Shown here one piece after another: positions 1 to 10,086 of a DNA stretch of 29,704 nucleotides. The translations under genes were made by a program, and so were the position numbers. The notes beneath the pieces are model-generated. The model saw only the letters and a program-made list of their open reading frames with translations, did no database searches and was not told the DNA's origin. Location: the NCBI GenBank assembly GCA_002081555.1, contig MZNV01002493.1:1-29704 (forward strand). Direction: 5' to 3'. The DNA is from Protostelium mycophagum (taxonomy: Eukaryota > Evosea > Variosea > Protosteliida > Protosteliaceae). How positions within the stretch are numbered: the first letter of the stretch is position 1; every line of letters begins with the position of its first letter.

Positions 1-110
1 TATATATATGAAAATTATCATGATTTGATGTCAAACCAAGATTAAGATTCAAATCATGATTTTGGTTTAAACCTAAATTTATGATTTAAGCCAAAATCAT
101 GAATGGGATT
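1..110. repeat. AT-rich stretch with a 12-bp perfect inverted repeat
   Basis: The AT-rich sequence repeats ATCATGAT-like words. TCATGATTTTGG at 54-65 is the exact reverse complement of CCAAAATCATGA at 91-102, with a 25-nt spacer between them, so it could form a hairpin. It lies just past the 3' end of the possible small minus-strand gene at 110-321. A terminator, a small mobile element end or a simple AT-rich spacer are all possible; nothing here decides between them. Confidence 0.6.
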
Positions 111-321
111 TATGCCCTCAGTGGTTGAACACGGCCAGCAAAAGCGTCTTCTTTTGAGGCGTATCTGCACTTTGATTATCATCTCCTGATCAATTTGCAA
201 CTCACCGAAGTCCAGGGTTTTGTCGAATGATGCATTGATCAAGCCAGCAGCACTTGTCCAGAACATACAATGATTTCCAAGAAGGACATCCCTCATCACA
301 ATCAGAGGGTTTTGTGCTCAT
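110..321 (-). CDS. possible two-exon small Cys-rich protein, 56 aa, unrecognised
   Basis: Proposed exons are 206-321 and 110-164, separated by a 41-nt intron (165-205) that has a GTGAGT donor and ends GCAG, exactly like introns in the solid genes of this window. With ATG at 321 the phases fit (38 codons plus 2 nt, then 1 nt plus 18 codons including the stop), giving 56 residues that begin MSTKPSDCDEGC and hold six cysteines, including a CC pair. A second frame across the same intron also stays open from an upstream ATG and ends LLLAVFNH, so the reading frame is not settled. I recognise no family. The intron is the best evidence; the product is a guess. Confidence 0.35.
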
Positions 322-498
322 GTGCTTATAACAGCTCAATTATCTGCCAGACACAAATTTGTCCACTTTTGAAAATACGCGAAGAGTCATTTGTTTGAAA
401 TTTTAAGATATTCTGAATTTCACAATTTTTGCAACACTAAAACTAAGCACTTTTATTGAAATAAAATCCACGATCACATTTGCCTTCCCTTCTTTCCA

Positions 499-1550
499 AT
501 GAGCGAACGGCATTCCAATTCTCTTTATGATGAGCTCAACGCAACACCTGATGCCACACATGAAGAGTTAAAGAGAAATTTTCGTAAGAAGGCACTTTTG
601 TATCATCCTGATAAATGTGGAGATGATCCAGAATCAACAAAGAAGGTGACATAATCACATTTGATGCATCTTCCCATCATTCATCCCTGTTTTTCCTTCC
701 CATCTTAATCAGAGATCTCACATCAGGGTAGTTTCAACGGATATCCCATGCTGCAGAAGTTCTACTCAATCCTAAGAGCCGGGAAGTTTATGATAACAAT
801 GGTGGTCGTGAATTAGCCCAGTCCATAGATCTCACAAATCAAGATGTCGCTGTCGCGTTTATGAAAGGTAATTCGGTCTTGATTCGGTGGCATTTTGACG
901 TCTAAAGGATGTGCTGATGCCATTCTGTTCATTGGGGGTGGCCTTGCTGTAGAATGCTTCTTCGCTCCCATCATTCTTCCTGGTGTTGTCACCGCCTCTT
1001 GTGCGTATTCTATAGGACATTTTTCTTTCAATTTTAGTTGATCATTCTGCTTCATTTTATTCAGTGATAAAAAAACTTTTTTCCATGATGATCAAAACCG
1101 CGGCAGAGATCTAACACAACACTCTACAAAAATAGATGTGCAATGATGTCTTTGTTGCTCTGCAATAACTTTCCGGAAATTTGGCCATTTCTTGCCGTTT
1201 TTATTTTACAAAAAATTTTCAAGCTATCCATCGCATCATCGTCAACACTGACGGGGACAAGCTTACGCCTCTCTCGTTTGGATGTCCACCGAACTACACA
1301 AAATGCACCCCACAGACGAATCTTTTGCCTACCTACAAGGTTCTGGCGGTTTTTTTGTGAATGCGATGAATATCACGCGAAGTGAAGGGCCTCTAAAAGC
1401 GAGTGAGTCAATTGAAGAATTCAGAAACATAATGTGCTGCACAGATATAAATTATATTCCTCTTGTCTATTTATAGTTGCGGATGCTAAGAATAGCACAA
1501 ACGGCAAAGCCATGCAAAAACCCAAACCACAGATTTCCTGGTTCCTGTAA
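499..1550 (+). CDS. J-domain (DnaJ/HSP40-like) protein with a hydrophobic segment
   Basis: Exons: 499-645, 732-867, 908-1000, 1262-1402 and 1477-1550, phases consistent, about 196 aa. Residues 3 to about 75 form a J domain: helix II is basic (LKRNFRKKALLYHPDK) and the essential HPD tripeptide is present, followed by ISHAAEVLLNPKSREVYDNNG as helices III/IV. J domains stimulate the ATPase of Hsp70 partners. A hydrophobic stretch near residues 98-122 (ILFIGGGLAVECFFAPIILP) suggests membrane attachment. No G/F region or CxxCxGxG zinc repeats are seen, so this is a class C J protein. The third intron as drawn (1001-1261, 261 nt) is long for this window and may hide another small exon. The J domain is sure; the C-terminal half is less so. 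Confidence 0.75.
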
Positions 1551-1768
1551 GAGATTCGTAAAATAAGGCGGTAGTTACCGTAGAAAACCACGGTATGGAA
1601 CCGTGTTTGGAAAGGCCTGAATCTTACTACATAATATCATTAAAATGATTTAGTTTTTTGTTGTGATTGCTGCAAAAAAGAAATATATTTTCCCTCCAAA
1701 AAGCAAAATTCAAATGAATACTAAGATGAGATCTAGCACTGGTATTTGCGGCATCGGTTATTTTTAGA
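1551..1768. other. intergenic, with an ACCGT/ACGGT imperfect palindrome
   Basis: No gene is seen. Around 1569-1605 the sequence holds GGTAGTTACCGTAG followed by CCACGGTATGGAACCGTG, a nested set of inverted ACCGT/ACGGT arms. Similar arms recur in long introns elsewhere (17513-17552, 28741-28775). Confidence 0.5.
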
Positions 1769-2098
1769 GTGTTTGAGAGGGCGGGAAGGGTGATTCAACT
1801 CACCTTGAGCGGGGGTCAAGATGACGTCATCAGGACAAGAGAAGAAGAATTCCAAAAGAGGTACACCCAAAAATCCACAACAGATTCAAGCATCCCACAC
1901 AACATTTATAATCCATTTCATCCGAATCAAATACAAACTCTCTGCAGGCTCGAAACCATCGAGAGAAACTGTGTGCAAGAGGATTTCCAAGCAACACCAC
2001 GACAAGTGTTTCCTGAAAGCGAGTGCGCAATGTGGGACGAAGTGAAGAGCTCCAGATTTTTGAATCGAGATTTTCTCAGCCTCGACCAACTGATATAA
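1769..2098 (+). CDS. hypothetical single-exon ORF, 109 aa
   Basis: ATG at 1769, stop at 2096-2098. The product is hydrophilic and acidic/Gln-rich toward the C-terminus (for example RNCVQEDFQATPRQVFPESE) and matches no family I know. It would converge with the universal stress gene that ends at 2171. A 33-nt GT-AG segment inside it could be an in-frame intron, and an overlapping frame from the ATG at 1821 is also open for 74 codons, so coding is not proven. No other supported gene covers 1551-2170. Confidence 0.25.
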   Translation: MFERAGRVIQLTLSGGQDDVIRTREEEFQKRYTQKSTTDSSIPHNIYNPFHPNQIQTLCRLETIERNCVQEDFQATPRQVFPESECAMWDEVKSSRFLNRDFLSLDQLI

Positions 2099-2170
2099 AC
2101 TGTAGATAGGGTGTTTCATTCCAATGAGAGGGTCATTGTAGATGGAGATGTAGATGTGATTTCGTTTTAT

Positions 2171-3240
2171 TTACGTGTCTTGGCCGCTCTCCTCTCTCGC
2201 TTTGATCTCATCGGCGACCTGAGGAATTTAAATTTAAAAATATTTTTCGCGGCAGAATGGTCATCTGCATCTTTCATGACTTTCTCAGAGTTAATCATTT
2301 GAAATTTAAAAATATAAATTTCGCGCACTTTCTGTTGGAATTGGAACCACTGCAACAGCTCTGGGCTGTCGTGATCAACACTAACTCTCCTGTCCCTCTC
2401 TGCTTCCTCAATCTTGTCTATATCCACCTGCCTCTCTCAGTACAAATGACATCATCTGCCATCATCGAGACACCACAAATACACTTGAAGTTGCTGCGGC
2501 AAATCATCAAAATACCACAAAAAAATCAAAACACATCTGCAATTCTAGTATCTAGCGTTGCGGCTTTGCCTTCACAAAGATTACGAGGCGAGGTACAGAG
2601 GCAACATGATGGATCAGTTGCCACAAAGACCTTTTGGTGTTCCTCAGGAGGAGAGACGTTGCCTTTGGCAACGAGAACGCTGCATGGCGCATTGTCCACA
2701 AGGTAATGAGATACACTGGGTGCTCCTCCAAAGAGGCTCCTGCATCACGTCAACACATGCAAAGAAGTCGAGAATGATCTCACTTGTTCTGGCTGGCGTC
2801 GCGGCGTCCCACAACTACGAAATCAACTTGACGTGATTTGCAATGGTTGACAATCTCTTCTCCTGCTTTAGAGGCAAGAGAGACGATGGGTTCATACTTT
2901 ATGTTATGTTCGGCGCAATACTTTCCAATCACGTTCAGTACACTGCTAGCCATCGTCTAAATCACGTCAAATGCCAAATTATGACAACCATAAAGCATCA
3001 TGATTACGCACTTGATACTTTCTTCGGGCTGCAGTTTTGTCAGGAGGGGCCAACCAACTGGACCATGAGGTCTCATCAAATTCTACAACACTGATGACTA
3101 TCAAGAAACTGTTTGTGTCTTTGCTTGCCAGGTTGCATGCCGTGTAAAATGCAACGAGAGAGTTTGGTGTGCCATCGATGGCGACCTTTTTCCGTGAGCT
3201 TCGGGTGAGGAAGTGAGTTACTCACCAGATATCGAACCAT
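2171..3240 (-). CDS. universal stress protein (UspA-like)
   Basis: Core exons: 3226-3240, 3012-3185, 2784-2956, then an exon beginning at 2739. Intron lengths are 40, 55 and 44 nt and all phases agree. The start MVRYLVAIDGTPNS is the classic first strand of the USP alpha/beta fold; FLIVISVVEF is the second strand and DFVVVGRRDASQNK the fourth, followed by HYLVDNAPCSVLVAK as the last strand. The nucleotide motif is normally G-x2-G-x9-G(S/T); the second glycine is Asp here, so ATP binding is doubtful. If the fourth exon is read to its own stop the gene ends at 2526. More likely it splices into charged tail exons at 2329-2427 and 2171-2218 (EEAERDRR, then VADEIKAREESGQDT), because those have no start of their own. 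The core is sure; the tail splicing is not. Confidence 0.82.
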
Positions 3241-3642
3241 GTTGAGCTTTGATTCATGATCATTTTTTGTTCAATTTGCGTTTCCGAAATTCCGGGCTAA
3301 TTTCTGTCTTTGCCTATCAAACTACAACGTTTTAATAGATATCCAAAAAAACCACACATTTTGTAGAAATCGTTCTGCTCATGAGTCTCGGTAAATCTTA
3401 GCACACACCCATTTCTAACAGATGATTTCCATGTTAAACATTTTAAAACTTGAAAAATATATATCTGTTAAAAACATCAGATGTTTTTAGATAGAAATCA
3501 AAGAGTCCTTAACTCATCTACATTTATTGATATTAATAATAAATGCTGGAAAGTTTTTTCACCAATGAAGAATAATTCTTTCTTGTGTTCTTTCAGCGAA
3601 CCATGTCACAACCACCACAAATCACCAAATCAAACACACGAC
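3241..3642. promoter_or_regulatory. divergent intergenic region
   Basis: About 400 bp separate the start of the minus-strand universal stress gene (3240) from the plus-strand isochorismatase/AlkB gene (3643), so both promoters should lie here. The sequence is AT-rich with no clear TATA element. The plus frame is open upstream of 3643 to an ATG at 3481, so the fusion protein could have a longer N-terminus; a frame starting MSQPPQITKS at 3603 could also splice in. Confidence 0.5.
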
Positions 3643-5918
3643 ATGAATGCAACCATCTTGGTCAACATCAGAGACGATCTCTTGCACAAAGAGGCAAAGT
3701 GGAATCTTCCAAACAGGATCCTTTTAGGGAATTGTGAGAAGGCACTCAATGAAGCGAGAAGCAGAGGCGACGTTGTTGTTTGGGTAATGGGACGCCCTTC
3801 CGCTGTTTCTATAGAGGTGTGATTATTCAGAAATGTTTCGTCTAATCTGATGCCAGGTCGATAACGATTCACACAAAATCGAGGTAAAAATAGTCTCATC
3901 ATGATCTGTTTGAATCATGACTATCATAGGCATTAGCCCGCCTTCAAGCCAATTATTTGACTGCAGAATCCGAAAACACGGAGAGTGATGTCAAGCTCAT
4001 AAACCCTCTTAAAAAGTTGTATAGACCAGAGGATGTACACATCAACACCGATGAATCCATCTTCGAAGAGAGAGATCTGAAATCTTTCTTCAACAGTAAG
4101 AATGTGAGATGTGCTCCAGAAGTTTTTTCATTTGTTTTACCCTGAAAGTCCGTTTTGGTAGAATAACGAAATAAAGCTTGTCGACATTTCTGAGACAGAG
4201 TAGGTGAACAGAGTGACCGTATTGGGGTTGTCGACAGAAGGGGCAGTGGCCTCTGTATCCCTCGAGACTTTGAGAGCAGGATACTCAGTAGGTCTTTTTT
4301 GGCAGTTTTATTCTTTTAAGATGTGCCGAAATTTTCGCGCCAACTACCGTGCACATTCGCGGTACGCTACTGAGATAGGATAGGTCAGAATCATTAGAGA
4401 TTGCGTCGCGTCAAGGTCCGCCGATTTGAACAAAAAGACCTTGAAAGAATTGGAGACTTTAGGAGTTCAATTGGACAGGTTGAAATACGGATCCGGAAGA
4501 TGCTACATCGCATATGATGTCTTGGATGAGGAGGTGAGATGTCATAAAGATTTATTCCAATAGAACGAAGCGGGTGGGTCAAAAAATATTGAATTGTACA
4601 AAATATGACGTCATCATGATCAAACATTTCGCCGTCGTGTTTGTAGCTGTTGTCAAAAATCACCAAAAACAGCCATGAAAATCACCAAAAACTCGTCTTT
4701 GCGCAAATGAAAACATTTTATTGAATAAATTCAGACCGAGTCCAAGATATTCCAGACGGCGAAAGACGATATAAAGGTGGTAATCTCAATCTTTCGGTCT
4801 CAAAAAATTTTTACTTGAATGATTTTGATTTGAGTAATTAATTAATTGTAGTGGAGCACGATGAGCCATAAGGGTGGTGAAGTTCCTCGTTTGATGGCCG
4901 TACAAGCCGTCATATCAGGTATATTTCGTGGAAATTTCAGCACTTCGAGAAGTTAATGGAGACTTTGAGACTGATGGTTTGCAGAACATGGCACTCCGAT
5001 GTACAGACATCCAGCTGATGAGCAGCCCATTACGACATCATTCGATGACATCACAACAACGATTGCTGGTGTCATAAGAGATATCATAGGCCATCCTCTC
5101 AATCACGCCTTGGTGCAGCTCTACAGGTATCTTTTCATTTGAATGTTCATTCCGTTGCAACTATTTTGAGTATGTGAAGCCGGCTCACTTTCTCTGTCAA
5201 CAATCTCACATTGTATAGGAATTCTCTTGATTTTATCGGAGAGCATTCAGATAAGACGATTGATGTACATCCTGACAGCTACATTGTAAACTACAGTGCA
5301 GGGGCCACCCGCCTGATGGTCTTAAAGTCTAAAAAGAAGGAAGGGGGTGTCCGATTAAATACTGGTACGTCCCTGTCGTATCATTCATTTGAACACATTT
5401 CTCTTCTCGCAAATACCTGATTTTTACTGATTTGCGCAGAACGTATAGATCTCATACATAACTCCCTCTTTGTTTTGGACCTTCAAACGAATGCAGAATA
5501 CACTCACGCGATAAGACAGGACAAGAGAATGCCCAGCGTAAAATCACCAGACGAGCTGAGAGATGGAGGACAACGCATCTCTTGGACTTTACGAAATATC
5601 GGAACTTTCACGAGCTCAGAGGGAAGACTGGTCGGGATCGGGGCCAGAAAAGGTGATACATCGCCCTTGAAGTCTTCTGTGAACAAAGCCGCGAATGGAT
5701 TTAGACCAAAAAGCGTTGAGTTTTGGTGTTTTTATGCTTTTGTACAATCCTCACATTACTGAACCGTTGTAGATGAATACTCTGGGACAGAAGAAGAAGA
5801 AGCGATAGAGTTGCTGAAGGCTTTCTCTAAGGAAAATGCAGACCCAAAGTTCAACAGAGAGGATCATTATGGAAGAGGCTTCAACGTGATCAATATGAGC
5901 TCTGTGAAGGACCGTTAA
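3643..5918 (+). CDS. isochorismatase-like / AlkB-like 2OG-Fe(II) dioxygenase fusion protein
   Basis: Eleven exons: 3643-3816, 3857-3883, 3930-4103, 4204-4287, 4384-4533, 4735-4776, 4852-4918, 4985-5126, 5219-5364, 5440-5652, 5773-5918; phases agree and give 454 aa. Residues 1-203 follow the isochorismatase/cysteine-hydrolase fold (VNRVTVLGLSTEGAV, then GYSVRIIRDCVASRS), but the usual catalytic Asp is Asn8 and the nucleophile Cys position is Ala139, so this half looks inactive. Residues about 216-454 form an AlkB-like dioxygenase: EVPRLMAVQ, MYRHPADE, NHALVQLYR, the iron ligands H296-x-D298 (EHSDKT) and H358, and Arg in RISWTLR for 2-oxoglutarate. This order, and the C-terminal RENH-like plus YGRGFNV segment, resembles fused fungal proteins I recall. 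AlkB relatives demethylate nucleic acid or protein; the substrate here is unknown. Confidence 0.9.
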
Positions 5919-6114
5919 AGTCACAAAATAATATTCATTTCGAATTTAGAAAATAAATCACCTTCAAAGGTAAATTGGAGCACACAGCACTGCAGATGCT
6001 TTTTTGCCTTGTCCCGCGGCCATTGCACGAACAATGGCCTTGATTAACTTTGTTGTCATTGTGAAAGTGAATGACATATCTTTGTCCCATGAAACTATTC
6101 CGAGAATATTTTAT
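5919..6114. other. 3' intergenic space between convergent genes
   Basis: Under 200 bp lie between the stop of the AlkB fusion gene and the stop of HAT1. It holds an AATAAA at 5952-5957 that could serve the plus-strand transcript. No other feature is seen. Confidence 0.45.
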
Positions 6115-8797
6115 TTATGGTCGTATTTTCATCACTTTCTCCAGTTTTTCAATGATACGGTCCCAAGCCGCCTCTTGTCTCTGGTACATCTCCGCGATCT
6201 ACAACCCGTCATCATCTCCACAAAAATTCATCGAAATGTCACCTGTTCTTTCCTCTCTGCGGATTTCTCGACGGTGCTTAGAATGTCGAGAGTCTGCCTG
6301 TAGATCTTCCTCTTTATGGCGAGGCGCAATTTTTTGTACTCGCTCTCACTTCTCTTATCTGTCGTCTTGTACCAAAAAATGTCAAAACATCTCTTTGCTT
6401 GTTCCTGGAATGAGTCAGATTCATCCGATTCTCCGGGAAATTTCGGGGAAATTTGAGTGAAAGACCTTGTTGATCTTGAGTTTGTCTTCTATCTGTTGCA
6501 GCTCTTCTTTTGTGGGCCCGTCCTGTTCATTTGTTAGGTTTAGGGTTTACCACCTTTGTGAGCAGTGTCTGAGTGTTTTGTTCTGCAAGTTTCCGACGGT
6601 ATTTACGGTGATTCACTGTATACATCGGAAGAGCTGGTAATATGTCTGACCTGCGGCAGAGCCGCAGCAGTGACAGGTTTCGGAGGACGAAAAATCGTGT
6701 TTGTGCCAATATAGGTATATTCGACTGTTCTTTTGTGTTTCTGCGGGTTGAACCACAGTGTTCACGCAATTCTTTCTGTCTATCTTTTTGCTGATACATA
6801 AAGGCTGCGGCTCTGCCGCAGTATCAGTCTCTTTGGGCCTTCCTTTGTTTCTGCAGTGAGATCATCAGAGGCTTTAATTCTGCTGTACAGAGATGTTCAT
6901 CGTGCTAGAAATAGAATCGGATGGTTTCGGTCAAAAGTTTTCGACTGATTTTCACCTCGGGGTCCTCTTGGAAAAATCCGGCCTTTGTAAGGATCGCACA
7001 ATCTACAACGTCTTTGATGATGCTGAAATTTCACTCAGTTTTCATGATGTTGACAAGGGATCATTACGTACGTAAACTCGTCTGAAGGGCTCTCTACGGT
7101 GATATCCTTTACGGAAGATATCTTCGAGTCGTTGTAGATGGCATTGATCAGGTGGTCTGAGAGGGTGAGTGATGACGTCACAATAATCGTTGTAGATCCT
7201 CACATCCGTGTAAATTTCTCTGAAAAGGAGGCATGATGAGCATCTGACTGATCCTCTTTCGAATGCGGTCGGGAAATGCATAGAATTTGTACACGCTGGA
7301 AAATCCCACAAAGTGATGTGAAGTCTGTCCAAACTGGTGTTTCTTTTGGAATCTACAACGCGTCAGAATACAGTTCTCGTGATTCTAACGTGTCGACCGT
7401 GACCTTAACGTGTCGTGACGGTTACAGTGCGTTCAAAAGATAAAGAACAATAAAAATACTCACGTAAGATAAAATTCCCAGCGGTCATCTTCGGTTTCGA
7501 TGAGCGAGGACGCGTCGATGAAGAAAAGTGTCAGCACCTAAAAAACGTAAATAATAAAAATTTTGTTCGATTCTTCGCGACCTCTCGTAACATTTTCCAC
7601 GATTTTTTGTCGAGAATCTCGTTGTATTTATAAAAATATTCACCTCCATTCTTCTGTGAAAAGCGGCAAGAGAGCCATCTTGGAGTGTCCCCTGTCAATT
7701 TTTAGTCTTGGCATTTTACAGGTTTTTTGTCCGACAAAGCCACAATTTGATCAGTATTCGCTGCATGTCTTTTGTCTGTGATCTACATCGATATAATTAA
7801 AGAAAATATACAGAAAATTCAGTGAAATTTCACCTTTCTGATCTCGTACACACTCTCGTCATTTGGTAGAGAGTAACTTTGGATAAGTGTTCCTGGTGGC
7901 TTGAAGTTGTTCTCGTCTTTTTCTGCTGTCTACAACGCGTCATTTTTATTTTTTGTTGGTAGGTCGTCTATGATAAAAAAGATGTTTCTTGGTGATTGCT
8001 TTTGGCCACTCTTTAAGGACATAACTCCAGCTAACTTAATCAATTGTCGCACTTTGCTCCGCACAAAATTTGTCTAAACACAAACATAAATACACCATAT
8101 GGTGCTTGGGATCGATTACAGCAGCACAGTTCAGTCATGATGACCTTGTCCATACAGCCAAAGAACAATAAAGAAAATAGTGATGGCAGTGGTGAAGATT
8201 ATCAATCACCTTGATGAACTCATCTGCATTGAAGATGAGCTCAGATCCTTGTGGCATATTGCTCTGGAGTACAGAGCGCACGTCTGTGGCAAGATCATGC
8301 TGTTTTTCATCATATGTGAATTGGAAGAAGGGCTTCATAGACGATGCAGTGAAGTAGATGTTTGCTTTAGGATTACGGTAACCTTTGATCACCTGATCTG
8401 GTCATGTATTATCACATTTATCGAATACTTCACCTCATCCTCTCCAAACAGCTGATGAGTGAAAAGTGGCTGGAAACATAACTCATCATGATTGAAATCA
8501 GCGGCATTTTTTACTATATTGTATCAATCTTCTGAGATGATTATGCAAGATCACCTAATTTAAATCGAATGACTTTTTCTGCTGGGGATGTCCACTCTGA
8601 AGAACCATCTTTCTTTGCCTCTTCCGTTTTTATCTCTGTTTTCTTCTCCTCTTTGGGTGGATTAAATGGATTCGTTGTTGTAGGGATAGTGACTAACATG
8701 AATGAGACCAGGAATAGACATACGCTTAAGACATACCTGGTGCTCCGTTTGCTGTCTGAGTCTTGAGAGCTCGAAGCTCCTCTCGCATATCGGCCAT
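6115..8797 (-). CDS. HAT1: histone acetyltransferase type B catalytic subunit (HAT1)
   Basis: Fourteen exons, minus strand: 8737-8797, 8555-8692, 8434-8513, 8210-8392, (8026-8073, uncertain), 7834-7929, 7644-7691, 7464-7537, 7204-7352, 7072-7156, 6956-7022, 6466-6522, 6243-6404, 6115-6198; about 443 aa against about 420 in animals. Landmarks match HAT1 along its length: HQLFGEDE, GYRNPKANIYF, FKPPGTLIQSYS, FFIDASSLIETEDDRWEFYL, PDRIRKRISQMLIMPPFQ, DITVESPSDEF, then KLKINK and a basic C-terminal helix. HAT1 acetylates newly made histone H4 before chromatin assembly. The acetyl-CoA loop, normally QGQGHG, reads QRNLHG here, losing two glycines; the Glu of VESPS is kept. The intron at 6523-6955 is 433 nt and carries two hairpins. 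The 16-codon exon 8026-8073 is optional. Confidence 0.93.
6651..6667. repeat. GC-rich hairpin CTGCGGC-AGA-GCCGCAG
   Basis: A 7-bp perfect inverted repeat with a 3-nt loop, inside the 433-nt HAT1 intron. A second copy of the same arms with loop TCT lies at 6805-6821 in the same intron, and a related copy at 25247-25263 in another gene's intron. Confidence 0.85.
6792..6827. repeat. second GC-rich hairpin in the HAT1 intron, with an outer arm
   Basis: CTGCGGC-TCT-GCCGCAG at 6805-6821 is flanked by CTGATA (from 6791) and TATCAG, which also pair, extending the possible stem. Its core is the reverse complement of the hairpin at 6651-6667, about 140 bp away. Confidence 0.8.
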
Positions 8798-8926
8798 TGT
8801 CGGTTGAGAAATGAGATCGGATTCGAAAAAGAAATTCCCGCCTTTTTTGTACATCTGTTCAAATTTATTCAAAATGGGTGGCCACAGCTTCCTCTCTTCT
8901 ATAGTTTAAGAACTCCTTATTCTTCA

Positions 8927-9541
8927 CTACTCCGTATGGTTCATAAGAAAAGCTACGCTCAGTTTCTTCAGGCTGATGGCGGGTGTTTGTTCTTCCTTTT
9001 CTGGTGGTGATCGCACCGGCGATGACGATGCTTCATCACACGATGAGAAGTCCGAGTCTGTTTCCCCAGTCTCTTTGAAAGAGCGATCCTTGTGTGTGTC
9101 TCCTTTCTGTTTCATCTTTAGACGTCGAACTTTGGCCCTTTTATTTTGGAACCAAACCTGTGGGTGTCAAAAAAGAAAGGGTAAGTTTATCCAGAGATAG
9201 GAAGGGGTATTCACCTGAACACGGCGATAAGACATGTCCAGACGGTCCGCGACCTCTTGGCAGAGACGTTTACTCGGCGAACTGTGTTGTAGAAATGTTT
9301 CCTCTAAGACTTTGGCTTGTGCTTGGGTCACCCGAGCATGCTTCCTCTTCTCACGGGCGATGAGCGTGGGAGGTGGACGCCGCTGCATTTGTGTTTGGGG
9401 ATATTGGTGACTCGGTGTGCCCAGATACTGTGCATGAGAAGAAGGGAAGCCTTGAATATTATACATCATGCTATAAGGTTCTGCTGGTTTCGGAAAAATA
9501 GGTGGAAGAGGTGGTCTGGACATGATGCTGCTGGTGGACAT
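8927..9541 (-). CDS. homeodomain transcription factor
   Basis: Two exons, 9215-9541 and 8927-9157, with a 57-nt intron, give 185 aa. The N-terminal 60 residues are rich in Pro, Met, Ser and Gln. A homeodomain spans about residues 65-124: basic N-terminal arm KRKHAR, helix 1 QAKVLEETFLQHSSPSKRLCQEVADRL, and helix 3 RRVQVWFQNKRAKVRR with the invariant W48, F49, N51 and R53. The intron splits helix 3 right before VWFQN, a common place for homeobox introns. No three-residue TALE insertion is seen. The C-terminal tail is charged and Ser-rich (SSCDEASSSPVRSPPEKEE). The role is sequence-specific DNA binding in the nucleus; targets are unknown. It lies 129 bp upstream of HAT1 on the same strand. ATG at 9541 is chosen as the first in frame; the internal Met at residue 7 is an alternative. 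Confidence 0.92.
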
Positions 9542-10086
9542 ATCTCTCTACTTTTGCTTCTGTCTTCCCTGCTCATGCAAACCAGGCTTATTGTGTGGTT
9601 TCGTTTTTTGGGTTTTGGTTGTCATAGCGCCAAACCGTTCCACAAACACGGTTCATTTTGCAGTGAGATCCGACATTACTTCACACTACCCACCATTACA
9701 CCCATCAAAAGCCGAAGATGTTCACCATTTTGGATGGTCTTCTTACTTCGCTTCCTCTGAGACAGTTCCACTCTCTTTCGTCACCGTCTGTGGTTCTCTT
9801 TGTGCGTGATTTTCACCAAAATGAGCATTTCATCTGATTACTTTTGGTCGATTTTATGAAGAATCACGCTAAGGTGCTGCACTGAAATTGCAACTATAAG
9901 GCCGAACTCGTCAATTAATTAACGAGAAAAACACGGTCATATTCAATTATTGGTGTTTTTAACCGTAAAGGTCGCGACGGAAATCGCACCTCTTGGGACT
10001 TTTTGATCTGTAATTGACAGGCGCATCACTTTTATACAAAAGGAGTGGAGCCCGTGACTTTTGGACCTCATAAAAACGTTTATTTT
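9542..10086. other. intergenic region, 545 bp
   Basis: This lies between the stop of the START-domain gene and the start of the homeodomain gene, both on the minus strand, and should hold the homeobox promoter. Plus-strand frames of up to 147 codons cross it but carry no family signal. No repeat or RNA gene is seen. Confidence 0.5.

Noticed and set aside
2257-2706. 149-codon plus-strand ORF
   Set aside because: It is antisense to the universal stress protein exons, whose spliced product is clearly recognisable.
6527-6799. 90-codon minus-strand ORF inside the HAT1 gene
   Set aside because: It lies wholly in the 433-nt intron; HAT1 aligns without extra residues at this point, and the frame spans a hairpin.
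9317-9809. plus-strand ORFs of 147 and 95 codons over the homeobox gene
   Set aside because: They are antisense to homeodomain coding sequence and run into plain intergenic DNA.
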